Source of the DNA: Legionella sp.
GTDB taxonomy: Bacteria; Pseudomonadota; Gammaproteobacteria; Legionellales; Legionellaceae
DNA length: 35,255 bases
NCBI GenBank assembly: GCA_017306715.1
Contig: JAFKHV010000035.1
Location: 1 to 35,255 of the forward strand
Reading direction: 5' to 3'
Part shown: positions 16,456 through 24,981 of the stretch, one piece after another
How positions within the stretch are numbered: the first letter of the stretch is position 1
Layout of the letters: each line of letters starts with the position of its first letter
Notes under the pieces: generated by a model
The model's database searches: none
Seen by the model: the letters and a program-made list of their open reading frames with translations, nothing else
What the model was told of the DNA's origin: nothing
Made by a program: the position numbers and the translations under genes

Positions 16456-16461
16456 ATTATA
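16456..16461 (-). promoter_or_regulatory. Extended -10 element of psd
   Basis: The minus strand reads TGTTATAAT, a perfect TATAAT with the extended TGn motif. The predicted transcription start is about 16449-16450, only 3-4 bases before the TTG start codon. No good -35 was found (TTGTAG sits 19 bases upstream), which fits an extended -10 promoter. Confidence 0.6.
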
Positions 16462-16528
16462 ACATAGACTTATTTTAGCACTACAATGTAATTAAGGTTT
16501 CGCATGAGCCATGCTTCGTCCTAACTAG

Positions 16529-19500
16529 CTATATTGCTTCAGCAGGCCTACACGCTTGTACCCTGTAAGTTTGGATAAATTCTTTTAAAAATTTTTCAAA
16601 CCATGGAAAGTATTCCTGCTTCTCTTTATTCTGAAAATGCTCAATAAATAAGTAGCGTTTTGAATCCGAAACTCGACTTTTGTTATTGAGGCACCAGGCT
16701 TTCATATCTTTAATTAGTTCATCAAAAAATTGCTCGCGACTATTTGGATTTGCTGCCACCTCTTCAAGATATTGTAGTGGCTCTTTCATAACCAGACCTG
16801 GTTTAAAAAAGGAATTTGTTTTATTAGTTGGTTGCTCTTTCTCTTCGATAAACCAAGTAAATATAGTATTAAAAAATATTGTGCGATTGCTTTCTTTGAT
16901 GAATATTTTTAGAGAATCGGTAAAAACATTTTTTAGTAAAGGGGTATATAGTTCCTTGTATTTTTCTTGATATTTTTCAATCAGCGCCCATCCTGGACGC
17001 GTTTTTAACTCAATGTTTTCATTTGCCGTTTTTTTGATAAGTTTTATAGCCCCTTCAAAAAAGCATTCCAGATTCTTCGGGTTTTTACATAATCCCGTTA
17101 AGTATGGCACTATGTTATCAGCAGGAGCAGCTTTTTTATCGAGTTGGTTGATGAGATTTTTAAATTTATCCATTTTTGACATAGCAACAATCCAAGAAAA
17201 TATCGTTTGAATAAAAACTTTCTTTTCCTGTTCGATCAGAGGCAGTTTACTTTCCGCCATTACTTTTAAATATTTATTATATTTTTGTCCATTATTCTGC
17301 ATAAAATCGACAAGAGGAATTAAATTCTCGCGGCCTGAGTTTTTTATTTTAGATATTACGGCTTTGAATAAATGATGACTCGCTGTCGACGTTTCATCCC
17401 CCGAGGACAAAATTCGCATTACCGCCTCTGCTATGGGATATTTGTTGACGGTTTCGTAAATTTCATTTTCGCGCGAAGCTGTGATCCAGGACTTGGTTTT
17501 TTTATATTCTGCAACCCCTTCACGGACCATGCTCATTACCTCCGATTCTTTTAACTGGAGCAGGAAGGCATAGGTTTCATCAAAATAATGTTGTCGCAAT
17601 GAACTTTGTCGGGGATAAGAGAGGCCATAATCCCTGAATTTTTGTGCTGCACCTATATAACTGCTTAATTCAAATTGTAATTTGATTTCTTTATTCTCAC
17701 GCACCACCCCGGGAATCATGCGCATGTCGAGCATTTTTTGGATGCACAAGGTCATAACTTGCACGTTTAATGCGCCATAAATATGCCCCTCACACAAGAT
17801 ATCTGCTAATTTTTGCTCATTATTTACCGATTGTTTCATTAACCTCTTCACGTCCTCTTCTCGGGTCCGCCAGATTCCTGTGGTCAGTAGAGGCCGATAT
17901 AAATTTAATGCTTCATCGATAATTTTTTCGAATTCATCTTCGGTTAATGTATTTACCCAGCTATAGAGCTGTTCTGCGAAATACTCTAAAACTTCTTCTT
18001 GGGTTAACACAAGCGGCTTTTCCAAGGTCATTTGTGCAAGTCGTTCCTGATCGGTACACTTAAGTCCCTTGGCAAAATCCATTTTTGCTGCAATCGACCT
18101 CAGCTCGTTTTTTATAGTGGCAAAAGTCTGCGCGGCATCTTGGTCTTGCGAATACAGGCCATGAAAAATTTCTTCACCCATTTCTTCGCAGAGTGCGGCA
18201 AGCTTCGTTATAAAAAGTTTATTATCGTCAATATTTAAATTATTTTCTGTATCCGCATCATAGATATTCTTTTGATAATACTGGTGAAGGAGTTGTTGTA
18301 AATTATTATTAAATGAAATTAAGCGATTAAGAAGCTCATGATGAGGGTTGTTCTGAGCAGCTTCTGTCTCTGAGAGTATTTTAAAGCCCTGTTGAAAGGG
18401 AAAATATTGCACTGCCTCGGTCACTTCCGGTTGCTGATCAAAATTTTCCGTGTCTTTGCTACTGCTCAGCGTATGGAGCACTTTAGCGCGCATGCCCATA
18501 TCTGCTTCAGACAATACTACCTTGAATTGATCATAACGTTTTGCGTACTGATAGATCACCTTACGTGTTAGAAAGGATAAATCAGCAAAACGGATTGTAT
18601 AAGAATCTCGCCATATTTTATGATACCGAGCCTCCAAATGACTCAGATTCAATTGGCTTTCAACGTTATCTTCATATAAGGTGGCGTTTTGCTCCTCAAC
18701 CCACTTTAAGATAGTTTGATAATAAGAGGGATTGTTAAATAATTCTTCATTGGTCGATTTTATTTGCAAACCATGTCGGTTACTTTCACAACCCATATCG
18801 GTAATCACGATTCGATAAATATGGTCATAACATTCCTGATAAATTTGCATCATCACATCAATAAATGGCTTATTATTGGTGTTTTTATTGCATAGATGAG
18901 GGAATTTTTTTTCATACTCCTTGCGTTTAATTTCCGGCAAATCTTTATACGATAAGGAAAGGTCGCCTAAATACTCTTGTAAACGCTTTCGTAGCACCAG
19001 GGGTTGGAAGGTGAGTAACTGACGCAATACCGCATCCATCATCTGCTTACGCGCCTCTTTTCTGCCCGCTAATTTTATAAATTCACCCGGATCAGCATAG
19101 GCTTTAGGTAGCGAATAACCTAAAATGGGCTGCGCGATATTTTCTTTTACGAAATTAGGCAAACTATCCATACCCATAATCACTGTGGCCCCAGGATGAG
19201 GCGAGGTTGGATTATGATAACTTATCCAGCGATCGGGAAAATTATGATATTGTTCGCGGGTTAAGTTTGAGCTTGCTTTAGGCCGGTCAACGAATTTTCT
19301 ACCCCCATCTTTCGCTAAACAGCTAAAACTATAAAAAAACATCCCATAATCCAGATGAGCAGCCCAACCATAAGCATTACCCAATTCGTCCAGAAACTCT
19401 CGAAATCCTATATTTCCCGAATGAGTATCGTCATCACGACAAATCCATCGCCCAACGATTGGTAAGGTCATATTATATTTGATTAATTTGTCCACTTTAG

Positions 19501-19870
19501 GAGGGTTATTATCGGACGAGGCGTTGATATCGTTTTTGAAGGGTAGGGGTTTAAAACCATCCAGGGTTAAAGATAAGGTTCCATCAATTTGAGGGTTATT
19601 CACATCGTCATCAAAGACTAAATACTCTGTAGCAGCTACCTGGTCTCCCTGGAACAGGCGTAAAATAACTGATACCGCTACGCTAATTTTTGCCAAAAAA
19701 GCAGGATAATGTCCCTGATCATCGAGTTTTTTGTAATAACCTGTTTTAACCTTCCCATCCTCGACAAATTCAACAAAAAATATTTCATGGGAACCATTAA
19801 TTATTTTTTTTCTGACAATAAGATTGCTTTTCCTCAGCGCTTTTTTCGGTAAGCCCATACGATAGTCCAT
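16529..19870 (-). CDS. Large protein with PI3/PI4-kinase-like catalytic motifs; effector candidate
   Basis: A 1113-residue protein without a signal peptide or membrane helix. Residues 148-153 read DTHSGN, matching the DxHxxN catalytic-loop pattern of phosphoinositide 3-kinases (DRHxxN), and 21 residues later AHLDYG (Asp174) matches the HIDFG metal-binding motif. A possible N-lobe lies at 10-110. The spacing fits the PI3K/actin-fragmin-kinase/HipA-type atypical kinase fold. The remaining 900 residues are helical, Lys/Glu-rich and unrecognised. Legionella is known to export PI3K-like effectors (for example AnkK/LegA5 and LepB), so a lipid- or protein-kinase effector is plausible, but neither activity nor export is shown. 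The ATG at 19870 lies 10-15 bases from AGGGA; Met5 is an alternative. It is a monocistronic-looking gene with its own upstream region. Confidence 0.65.
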   Translation of the reverse strand: MDYRMGLPKKALRKSNLIVRKKIINGSHEIFFVEFVEDGKVKTGYYKKLDDQGHYPAFLAKISVAVSVILRLFQGDQVAATEYLVFDDDVNNPQIDGTLSLTLDGFKPLPFKNDINASSDNNPPKVDKLIKYNMTLPIVGRWICRDDDTHSGNIGFREFLDELGNAYGWAAHLDYGMFFYSFSCLAKDGGRKFVDRPKASSNLTREQYHNFPDRWISYHNPTSPHPGATVIMGMDSLPNFVKENIAQPILGYSLPKAYADPGEFIKLAGRKEARKQMMDAVLRQLLTFQPLVLRKRLQEYLGDLSLSYKDLPEIKRKEYEKKFPHLCNKNTNNKPFIDVMMQIYQECYDHIYRIVITDMGCESNRHGLQIKSTNEELFNNPSYYQTILKWVEEQNATLYEDNVESQLNLSHLEARYHKIWRDSYTIRFADLSFLTRKVIYQYAKRYDQFKVVLSEADMGMRAKVLHTLSSSKDTENFDQQPEVTEAVQYFPFQQGFKILSETEAAQNNPHHELLNRLISFNNNLQQLLHQYYQKNIYDADTENNLNIDDNKLFITKLAALCEEMGEEIFHGLYSQDQDAAQTFATIKNELRSIAAKMDFAKGLKCTDQERLAQMTLEKPLVLTQEEVLEYFAEQLYSWVNTLTEDEFEKIIDEALNLYRPLLTTGIWRTREEDVKRLMKQSVNNEQKLADILCEGHIYGALNVQVMTLCIQKMLDMRMIPGVVRENKEIKLQFELSSYIGAAQKFRDYGLSYPRQSSLRQHYFDETYAFLLQLKESEVMSMVREGVAEYKKTKSWITASRENEIYETVNKYPIAEAVMRILSSGDETSTASHHLFKAVISKIKNSGRENLIPLVDFMQNNGQKYNKYLKVMAESKLPLIEQEKKVFIQTIFSWIVAMSKMDKFKNLINQLDKKAAPADNIVPYLTGLCKNPKNLECFFEGAIKLIKKTANENIELKTRPGWALIEKYQEKYKELYTPLLKNVFTDSLKIFIKESNRTIFFNTIFTWFIEEKEQPTNKTNSFFKPGLVMKEPLQYLEEVAANPNSREQFFDELIKDMKAWCLNNKSRVSDSKRYLFIEHFQNKEKQEYFPWFEKFLKEFIQTYRVQACRPAEAI

Positions 19871-20013
19871 TAAACATGATTAGTCCCTAACTTTACAGTT
19901 CATATTAAGCAGAAAATCCACTCCAGTTCAAGAACGCACTGCTTTTTTTTACCTAACATGCTATAAAATAATCCGTATCGGCAAACTTATGGGAACGTTT
20001 TCAGCTATTTTTT
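19871..20013 (-). promoter_or_regulatory. Candidate promoter with PmrA-like half site
   Basis: On the minus strand TTGAAC (19926-19931) and TAATAT (19902-19907) are spaced by 18 bases, giving a start near 19895. The -10 overlaps CTTAATATG (19901-19909), which matches eight of nine bases of the cTTAATatT element bound by PmrA ahead of many Legionella effector genes. Only a single half site is visible, so chance is possible. Confidence 0.4.
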
Positions 20014-22209
20014 TCAAAAAGGTGAAAAATAGGCCTCCATTTCTTCCTCTACAGCCCGGGTTAATAAACAAAGTTGCTCTGAGGTTTTGCTATAGGTAAA
20101 AAACTGACCGTATCCCGTGCATCTCTTTTTTATATGATTCGCAAGAGTCAAAGTGAGTACGCTAATAATAAAATTGGCTAATTTAATCAATAAGATAAGA
20201 ATTAATGAATGCGATGGCTCAATAAAATCAGTACATTGTTGCTGATTGGACTTGAGCGACCATTTTGCCTGCTCAAGGATTGACTGCCGGTCATCTTTGC
20301 TTTCTAAAGCGTGACAAATGATACGGTGCAGGTTTCGCTGGTAGATGATTTTCTGCTGCTGCCACCGTTGGCCTTGCTCTTGATATGCGGATTGCTGCAA
20401 GTGATGTTCAACTAAAGTAAATGTTTGTTCTATTTTTTGAATCAATATATTAAAACACTGCCATTTACGCAGATCACGCGTAGTTACTGACCACCGATAT
20501 GTTGCCTCTTCAGCACTGGATTTTAATAAAATATGACCTAGGCTAATCTTTTGCAGGAGCTCTTGTGCGCTACTGTGTAGTGCCACGGGCAAATGATTTA
20601 CCTCAATACTTCTTGCTGAATTTTCCAATCCATCAAAAACCAGGTTTATCAGTAACTTTTTTTCTAAAGGCGGCACTTGCGGTAAATACAGCAAGAGCAA
20701 GCGTAAAAAATTTCCGCGTGCACCCATTTCTAATAACTGGTGTTTTTTATTTTTCTCATCGATATCACACTCTTTTAAAAGAATAAGAACCTGCATAATG
20801 GAACGTAAAAAACCAATTGCCATAGGTGACTGATCGCCAGGTATGGGATTGATCGCTTGATTCTTAAAAAAATGAATATTGATTGTTGGCCATAAATGAT
20901 CGTGTGGCGACAAGATCCACTTCACACGCTCTTTAATGCCCCCTTTGAGCAGGTTATTGCGTAAAAGATAAAAAAAAGCTTCCGGCATGAGCGGACTATC
21001 TACTGCTGCTTGTAAAATTTCCTGATAGCCGTCTCGTGTGAGCGGTGCATGTTCCAGAAAGAAAAGACACAAAGTTCGACCCGATGATGGCGGTAGCTGC
21101 GCCAGATAGTTTAAGCCCTTCAAAAAGTCAGGAGTTGGATTTTGCGACAAATAATCATTGACCAAACGTCTAAAATCAACATCTGCCAAAATGCTTTCTA
21201 CAATATCTTGCGGCACCTGATGCAAATATAAAAAACAAAAAGCACCCACTTGATAAGCATCTTGCGGATATTTCGGAATAAGTTGAATAAATTGCGCCTC
21301 GTCCACCAAGCGCAAGAATAAATCCAAACGATGGGCGTGATATAAGACAAAAAATAAAATTAATTTTAATTTACTGGACAACGTATCCTGAGATAATAAT
21401 TTAACCTTGATCGCTGAGTCGATATGATTTATATTCGCTAGAAACTCTATGGTCACTAACCGTTCACGATCCAGTTTGGTTTCCAGGATTAAATCCAATA
21501 AAGGATTAGGTACCAACACGTTTTGGATATCAAATTGATTAAAATTAATTGCATTCCATAAATTTAGACGAGAACCTGTGACATTTAAATAGCGCAGTAC
21601 TAAATTAAGTTGTAGAAGGTCTGGATTAATGTCATTACCATCACTTATCAAAGGTATTAGCTTTTGAATTAATGGCGCATGACTAAATAAAGCAAGTGGA
21701 TTCTTAAGCCAGGGAACACGCTTTACAGGCATGGGTTCCTGGAGATTTAATTCTCTACTCGACAACAAACAGATTTCGCGCTCCTTGGGCGTGAGGTGTG
21801 TGTTCCGAATTAATCCAATATGCCACTCATGCACTTGGTCTTTACGAAAATTACAAAAAAAAGCACAGGGTCTATTGTGCTCATCCACATAGGCAAAAGC
21901 CAGTTGGGCATATTGTTTTTGATAATATTCGATATCTTCATCTTCTTTAAGCAAGGGCATTGATCCAAAGAGACATTTAAGGATTCCGCCAAAAATATTT
22001 CCCTGCGCATAATAAGTAAACGCAGCACTGCTAGACCAAGTGGAATAAAGCACTTGGGCTTGAGCCTCTGTCCCGAGAAAAGGTGAGCGCGAAATGTCTT
22101 TTATAAAGGTATTTTTTTCTTCCTCAAGTTTTGGAGAGGGTAAGATAAACGATTGCTGCCCAAAAGCGGTAAAAACTTCCTGGGCACTGCCCTTTAACAG
22201 ATAAAGCAT
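20014..22209 (-). CDS. Hypothetical leucine-rich helical protein with C-terminal hydrophobic segment
   Basis: A 731-residue protein I do not recognise. The body (about 170-600) is rich in Leu-containing amphipathic helices, as in an alpha-solenoid, but without a clear repeat consensus. Near the C-terminus a hydrophobic stretch (SLILILLIKLANFIISVL) is followed by KKRC and a short tail of about 50 residues, which suggests membrane anchoring. There is no signal peptide. The start is supported by AGGAT upstream of the ATG. It is 30 bases downstream of the glycosyltransferase gene and therefore probably in the same operon. It may be an effector with a membrane tail or a partner of the glycan system. 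Confidence 0.7.
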   Translation of the reverse strand: MLYLLKGSAQEVFTAFGQQSFILPSPKLEEEKNTFIKDISRSPFLGTEAQAQVLYSTWSSSAAFTYYAQGNIFGGILKCLFGSMPLLKEDEDIEYYQKQYAQLAFAYVDEHNRPCAFFCNFRKDQVHEWHIGLIRNTHLTPKEREICLLSSRELNLQEPMPVKRVPWLKNPLALFSHAPLIQKLIPLISDGNDINPDLLQLNLVLRYLNVTGSRLNLWNAINFNQFDIQNVLVPNPLLDLILETKLDRERLVTIEFLANINHIDSAIKVKLLSQDTLSSKLKLILFFVLYHAHRLDLFLRLVDEAQFIQLIPKYPQDAYQVGAFCFLYLHQVPQDIVESILADVDFRRLVNDYLSQNPTPDFLKGLNYLAQLPPSSGRTLCLFFLEHAPLTRDGYQEILQAAVDSPLMPEAFFYLLRNNLLKGGIKERVKWILSPHDHLWPTINIHFFKNQAINPIPGDQSPMAIGFLRSIMQVLILLKECDIDEKNKKHQLLEMGARGNFLRLLLLYLPQVPPLEKKLLINLVFDGLENSARSIEVNHLPVALHSSAQELLQKISLGHILLKSSAEEATYRWSVTTRDLRKWQCFNILIQKIEQTFTLVEHHLQQSAYQEQGQRWQQQKIIYQRNLHRIICHALESKDDRQSILEQAKWSLKSNQQQCTDFIEPSHSLILILLIKLANFIISVLTLTLANHIKKRCTGYGQFFTYSKTSEQLCLLTRAVEEEMEAYFSPF

Positions 22210-22239
22210 GATTACATCCTTACAACGAATTAAGCGAAC

Positions 22240-24066
22240 CTAATTTAAGGTTTTGCTTACCCCATGCTGGGTCTTTTCCCAATGACTGGGTTTAAATATG
22301 AGCTGATATAAAGCACGATAAGATGCGATAGACATAAGTAGCCAATAAATAGGTGCAGTGATCGCAAAGAGAATAAAACGAATATTGCGACGATTTCTAC
22401 GCGCAACACCTAAAATATTTAAAAAAATCATCATCAATGAGCCAATAAAAAAATTAAGCTGTGCGATGAACAATAAATTTCCCTGGAACAAAAAATTTGT
22501 TTCTGTTGTATTTAGAAAATACGAAATAAAAAAGACTATCCATAACGGTATATTTGCTAAATTGGTTAGTAATGTACCCCCGATAAATAATTGGAAACCA
22601 ACAAAACCCCGAGTCCCTAACACGCGCCATAATCGCCACGGATTATGCATATGCACCAAATAGGTTTGCATGTAACCTTTAATCCAGCGTGTGCGTTGTT
22701 TAATCCAGCTAAATACACGGCAGGTGGCCTCTTCATAGGTCGTTGAGGGGATAACGCGGCTGGTGTAACCAAGACGGCTTAAGCGTACGCCCAGGTCAGC
22801 GTCCTCGGTCACATTAAAGGGATCCCAAGCATTAATGTTGCGCAAAAAAATGGTACGGAAATGATTACTTGTCCCGCCCAAAGGAATTGGGGAATGAAAA
22901 TATTCCAAAGCCGGAAGCAATAAATCAAACCAGTAAATGTATTCGATAGCAAACATCGTCGTCAGCCAATTGTCATTGGCATTATAGAAATTTAGACGAC
23001 ATTGCACACAAGCAAGTTTTTCCTCACCATGATCATAAAATGCCTTAAGGGCGATTTTTAATTGTTTCGGATCGGGTTTATCTTCAGCATCGTATAAAGT
23101 TAAAAATTCACCGCGCACAAAATGCAAACCATAATTACAGGCCTTGGCTTTAGTCCGCGGATCTGAAAAGGGAATATAAACAAACTCAATATGGCGTGGT
23201 AAATTTAATTGTTTCAAAATTTCAATGGTATGAAAATCATCTTGCTCAAGTAGTACTTTCACATCCAATTTATGGGTGGGATAATCCAGTTTATTGATGT
23301 TGTTAAACAAATTTCTTAACGTCACTTCACTTTCTTGAAAAAGTGGGATTAAAATGCTGTATACTGGTAAATCATCCTGCGGTAATTGTTCATAATCAGC
23401 ATCCTTAAAGTTTAATTTTACCTTTAAAGAAACCAGCGATAATAAAATTTTATACAACAAAATTCCAATAATCGAAACGGTGAAAAAAACATTAATACCG
23501 AATAAAAAATACTGTGGTGTGTTGACTGCTGCATAAATAATAAAAACCAAAAAGAGGAAGAAAAAAATCCGCTGCCCAGTGGATAAAGTGAACTTCGAGC
23601 TCAGCTCATGATTTTCAGTCACTAATTGATTAATCGATTCAGTGAGGTAAAACTCTTTAAAATGCTTTTGCAATACGTACAGAATATCGTACTTGGAGGT
23701 ACCGAGGATTACCGTATTTTCACCCCAATGCTCTTTTATAAAAGCAAAATTTTCTGGAGAAGGATTCGATGTAGCGACTGTTATACGCTTTTTATCCTGA
23801 GCAATCGGTATAAGCTCTTTTTCTAAATAAATTTTTTTATCTTTGCTGTGTAATAAGGACAAGTCGATGGGGTGCTTCATCAGCTGCACAAAACTAATCC
23901 TATAATGGGCTGCAAGTGAGCGATAGTAATCTTGTGCACGCATGGAGGTTATGGCAAGAAGGATATCTCCTAGTTTTCCACCGGCGCGCTCTTGATGCGC
24001 CAAGGCTTCTTCAAGCTCTGTTTGGTTTATGAGATTTTGATCTTTTAAATACTCACCTAATTTCAC
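22240..24066 (-). CDS. Membrane glycosyltransferase family 2 with N-terminal MshEN domain
   Basis: A 608-residue fusion. Residues 1-140 form an MshEN/GspE-N domain (LGEYLKDQNLINQTELEEAL, then HQ and KLGDILL), a fold known to bind cyclic di-GMP. Two hydrophobic helices follow at about 165-215. The processive-type GT2 domain then shows DAED (Asp326/Asp329), TEDAD (catalytic-type Asp near 422) and QRTRW (457-461), the acceptor/product motif of BcsA-like synthases. Further membrane helices close the protein. It probably polymerises or transfers sugar at the inner membrane under cyclic di-GMP control; NfrB is a known protein combining the same two domain types. The start is GTG with the ribosome site AAGGATATACT overlapping the stop of the upstream barrel-protein gene, implying coupling. 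The sugar is unknown. Confidence 0.85.
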   Translation of the reverse strand: MKLGEYLKDQNLINQTELEEALAHQERAGGKLGDILLAITSMRAQDYYRSLAAHYRISFVQLMKHPIDLSLLHSKDKKIYLEKELIPIAQDKKRITVATSNPSPENFAFIKEHWGENTVILGTSKYDILYVLQKHFKEFYLTESINQLVTENHELSSKFTLSTGQRIFFFLFLVFIIYAAVNTPQYFLFGINVFFTVSIIGILLYKILLSLVSLKVKLNFKDADYEQLPQDDLPVYSILIPLFQESEVTLRNLFNNINKLDYPTHKLDVKVLLEQDDFHTIEILKQLNLPRHIEFVYIPFSDPRTKAKACNYGLHFVRGEFLTLYDAEDKPDPKQLKIALKAFYDHGEEKLACVQCRLNFYNANDNWLTTMFAIEYIYWFDLLLPALEYFHSPIPLGGTSNHFRTIFLRNINAWDPFNVTEDADLGVRLSRLGYTSRVIPSTTYEEATCRVFSWIKQRTRWIKGYMQTYLVHMHNPWRLWRVLGTRGFVGFQLFIGGTLLTNLANIPLWIVFFISYFLNTTETNFLFQGNLLFIAQLNFFIGSLMMIFLNILGVARRNRRNIRFILFAITAPIYWLLMSIASYRALYQLIFKPSHWEKTQHGVSKTLN

Positions 24067-24075
24067 AGTATATCC

Positions 24076-24876
24076 TTATACCGTTAGCCACAATGCCACA
24101 AAGGGTCCTGTTCCTTCACCCACATTTTGCCCATAAAAATCCTGCGTGACTCCTAATTGTAGCCCTAAGTATTTGGTGGGCCATACGAGGACGCTTGGCG
24201 CAATGGTAAATAAATTAAAGGATCCTTTTTGCGGATAAGCAAGGCCCACGGTGTTGTAATTCTGGACAAAAATCCACAATCGATCCTGATTAAACTTCCA
24301 GCCGCTTTCTAAAATAACTTGAATTTGGTCCCCAGGACCATAGCGTTGAATGTAGGCGATGCCGCCATCAAAAAACCAGTTTACTTTTTTCTCTTTTGAA
24401 GTACCACTCGTACCTATCCATAAGGCTTCGGAAGAATTGAAACGACCATTTTGCGGGGGAATATTTAATTTGGCACCATGCCCTAGCGCATCAAAATAAA
24501 GTTGCGTAGAAATAACGTACTGATCATTTTTCCACAACTGATAACGGCCTAAAATGAGATTGTCATTACCCCCGCCCTGGGTGCCTCCTGCCTGGGTATA
24601 ACTATTCAATCCAGAAAAATACCCCCCGAAAGTAAGCTTATCGGTGATTCCGAATTCAAAATAATTACTGCCATACCCTTTTTTGTAAATAGGGCTAGAA
24701 CGTAAATGCCCGCCGCTGGTCCAATAATTGTTACTTTGATAATACTGCCCTGTAGCAATATTTAAAGCCGATCCCTTATTTTGCGTCCAGGCACCCGAAT
24801 GTGCATAAAATGCAGTACTCCAAAGAGTGATGGAGAAAAAGAATTTATAAAAACACTTCATGTAGATGTTCGTCAT
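24076..24876 (-). CDS. Probable outer-membrane beta-barrel protein
   Basis: A 266-residue protein with a likely signal peptide, best from Met6 (KCFYKFFFSITLWSTAFYA), so translation may start at 24861 rather than 24876; neither start has a strong ribosome site. The mature part has alternating polar/hydrophobic strands rich in Gly, Tyr, Trp and Asn, and it ends in ALWLTV, compatible with a barrel closing strand. It resembles small uncharacterised outer-membrane or MetA-pathway-type proteins. It is nine bases upstream of the MshEN glycosyltransferase and shares its operon, so an outer-membrane role in surface-glycan export or anchoring is a reasonable inference. Confidence 0.7.
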   Translation of the reverse strand: MTNIYMKCFYKFFFSITLWSTAFYAHSGAWTQNKGSALNIATGQYYQSNNYWTSGGHLRSSPIYKKGYGSNYFEFGITDKLTFGGYFSGLNSYTQAGGTQGGGNDNLILGRYQLWKNDQYVISTQLYFDALGHGAKLNIPPQNGRFNSSEALWIGTSGTSKEKKVNWFFDGGIAYIQRYGPGDQIQVILESGWKFNQDRLWIFVQNYNTVGLAYPQKGSFNLFTIAPSVLVWPTKYLGLQLGVTQDFYGQNVGEGTGPFVALWLTV

Positions 24877-24981
24877 AATCCATTAATGGCTCTATTAAAC
24901 TTGATGTAGCGAGCAGAAGCAAGCCTCATGTTTAAACGAAACAGATATGTCGTGATAAGCCTAGGGCTCCAGTCGAAATGA

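Noticed and set aside
19875..19877. ATG well spaced from AGGGA just upstream of the kinase-like gene
   Set aside because: It is in another frame and soon reaches a stop, so it cannot be the start of the large protein; a tiny leader peptide cannot be excluded but has no further support.
20010..20030. TTTTTCA/TGAAAAA inverted repeat at the end of the 731-residue gene
   Set aside because: The stem is almost all A-T and overlaps the stop codon; it is too weak to call a terminator.
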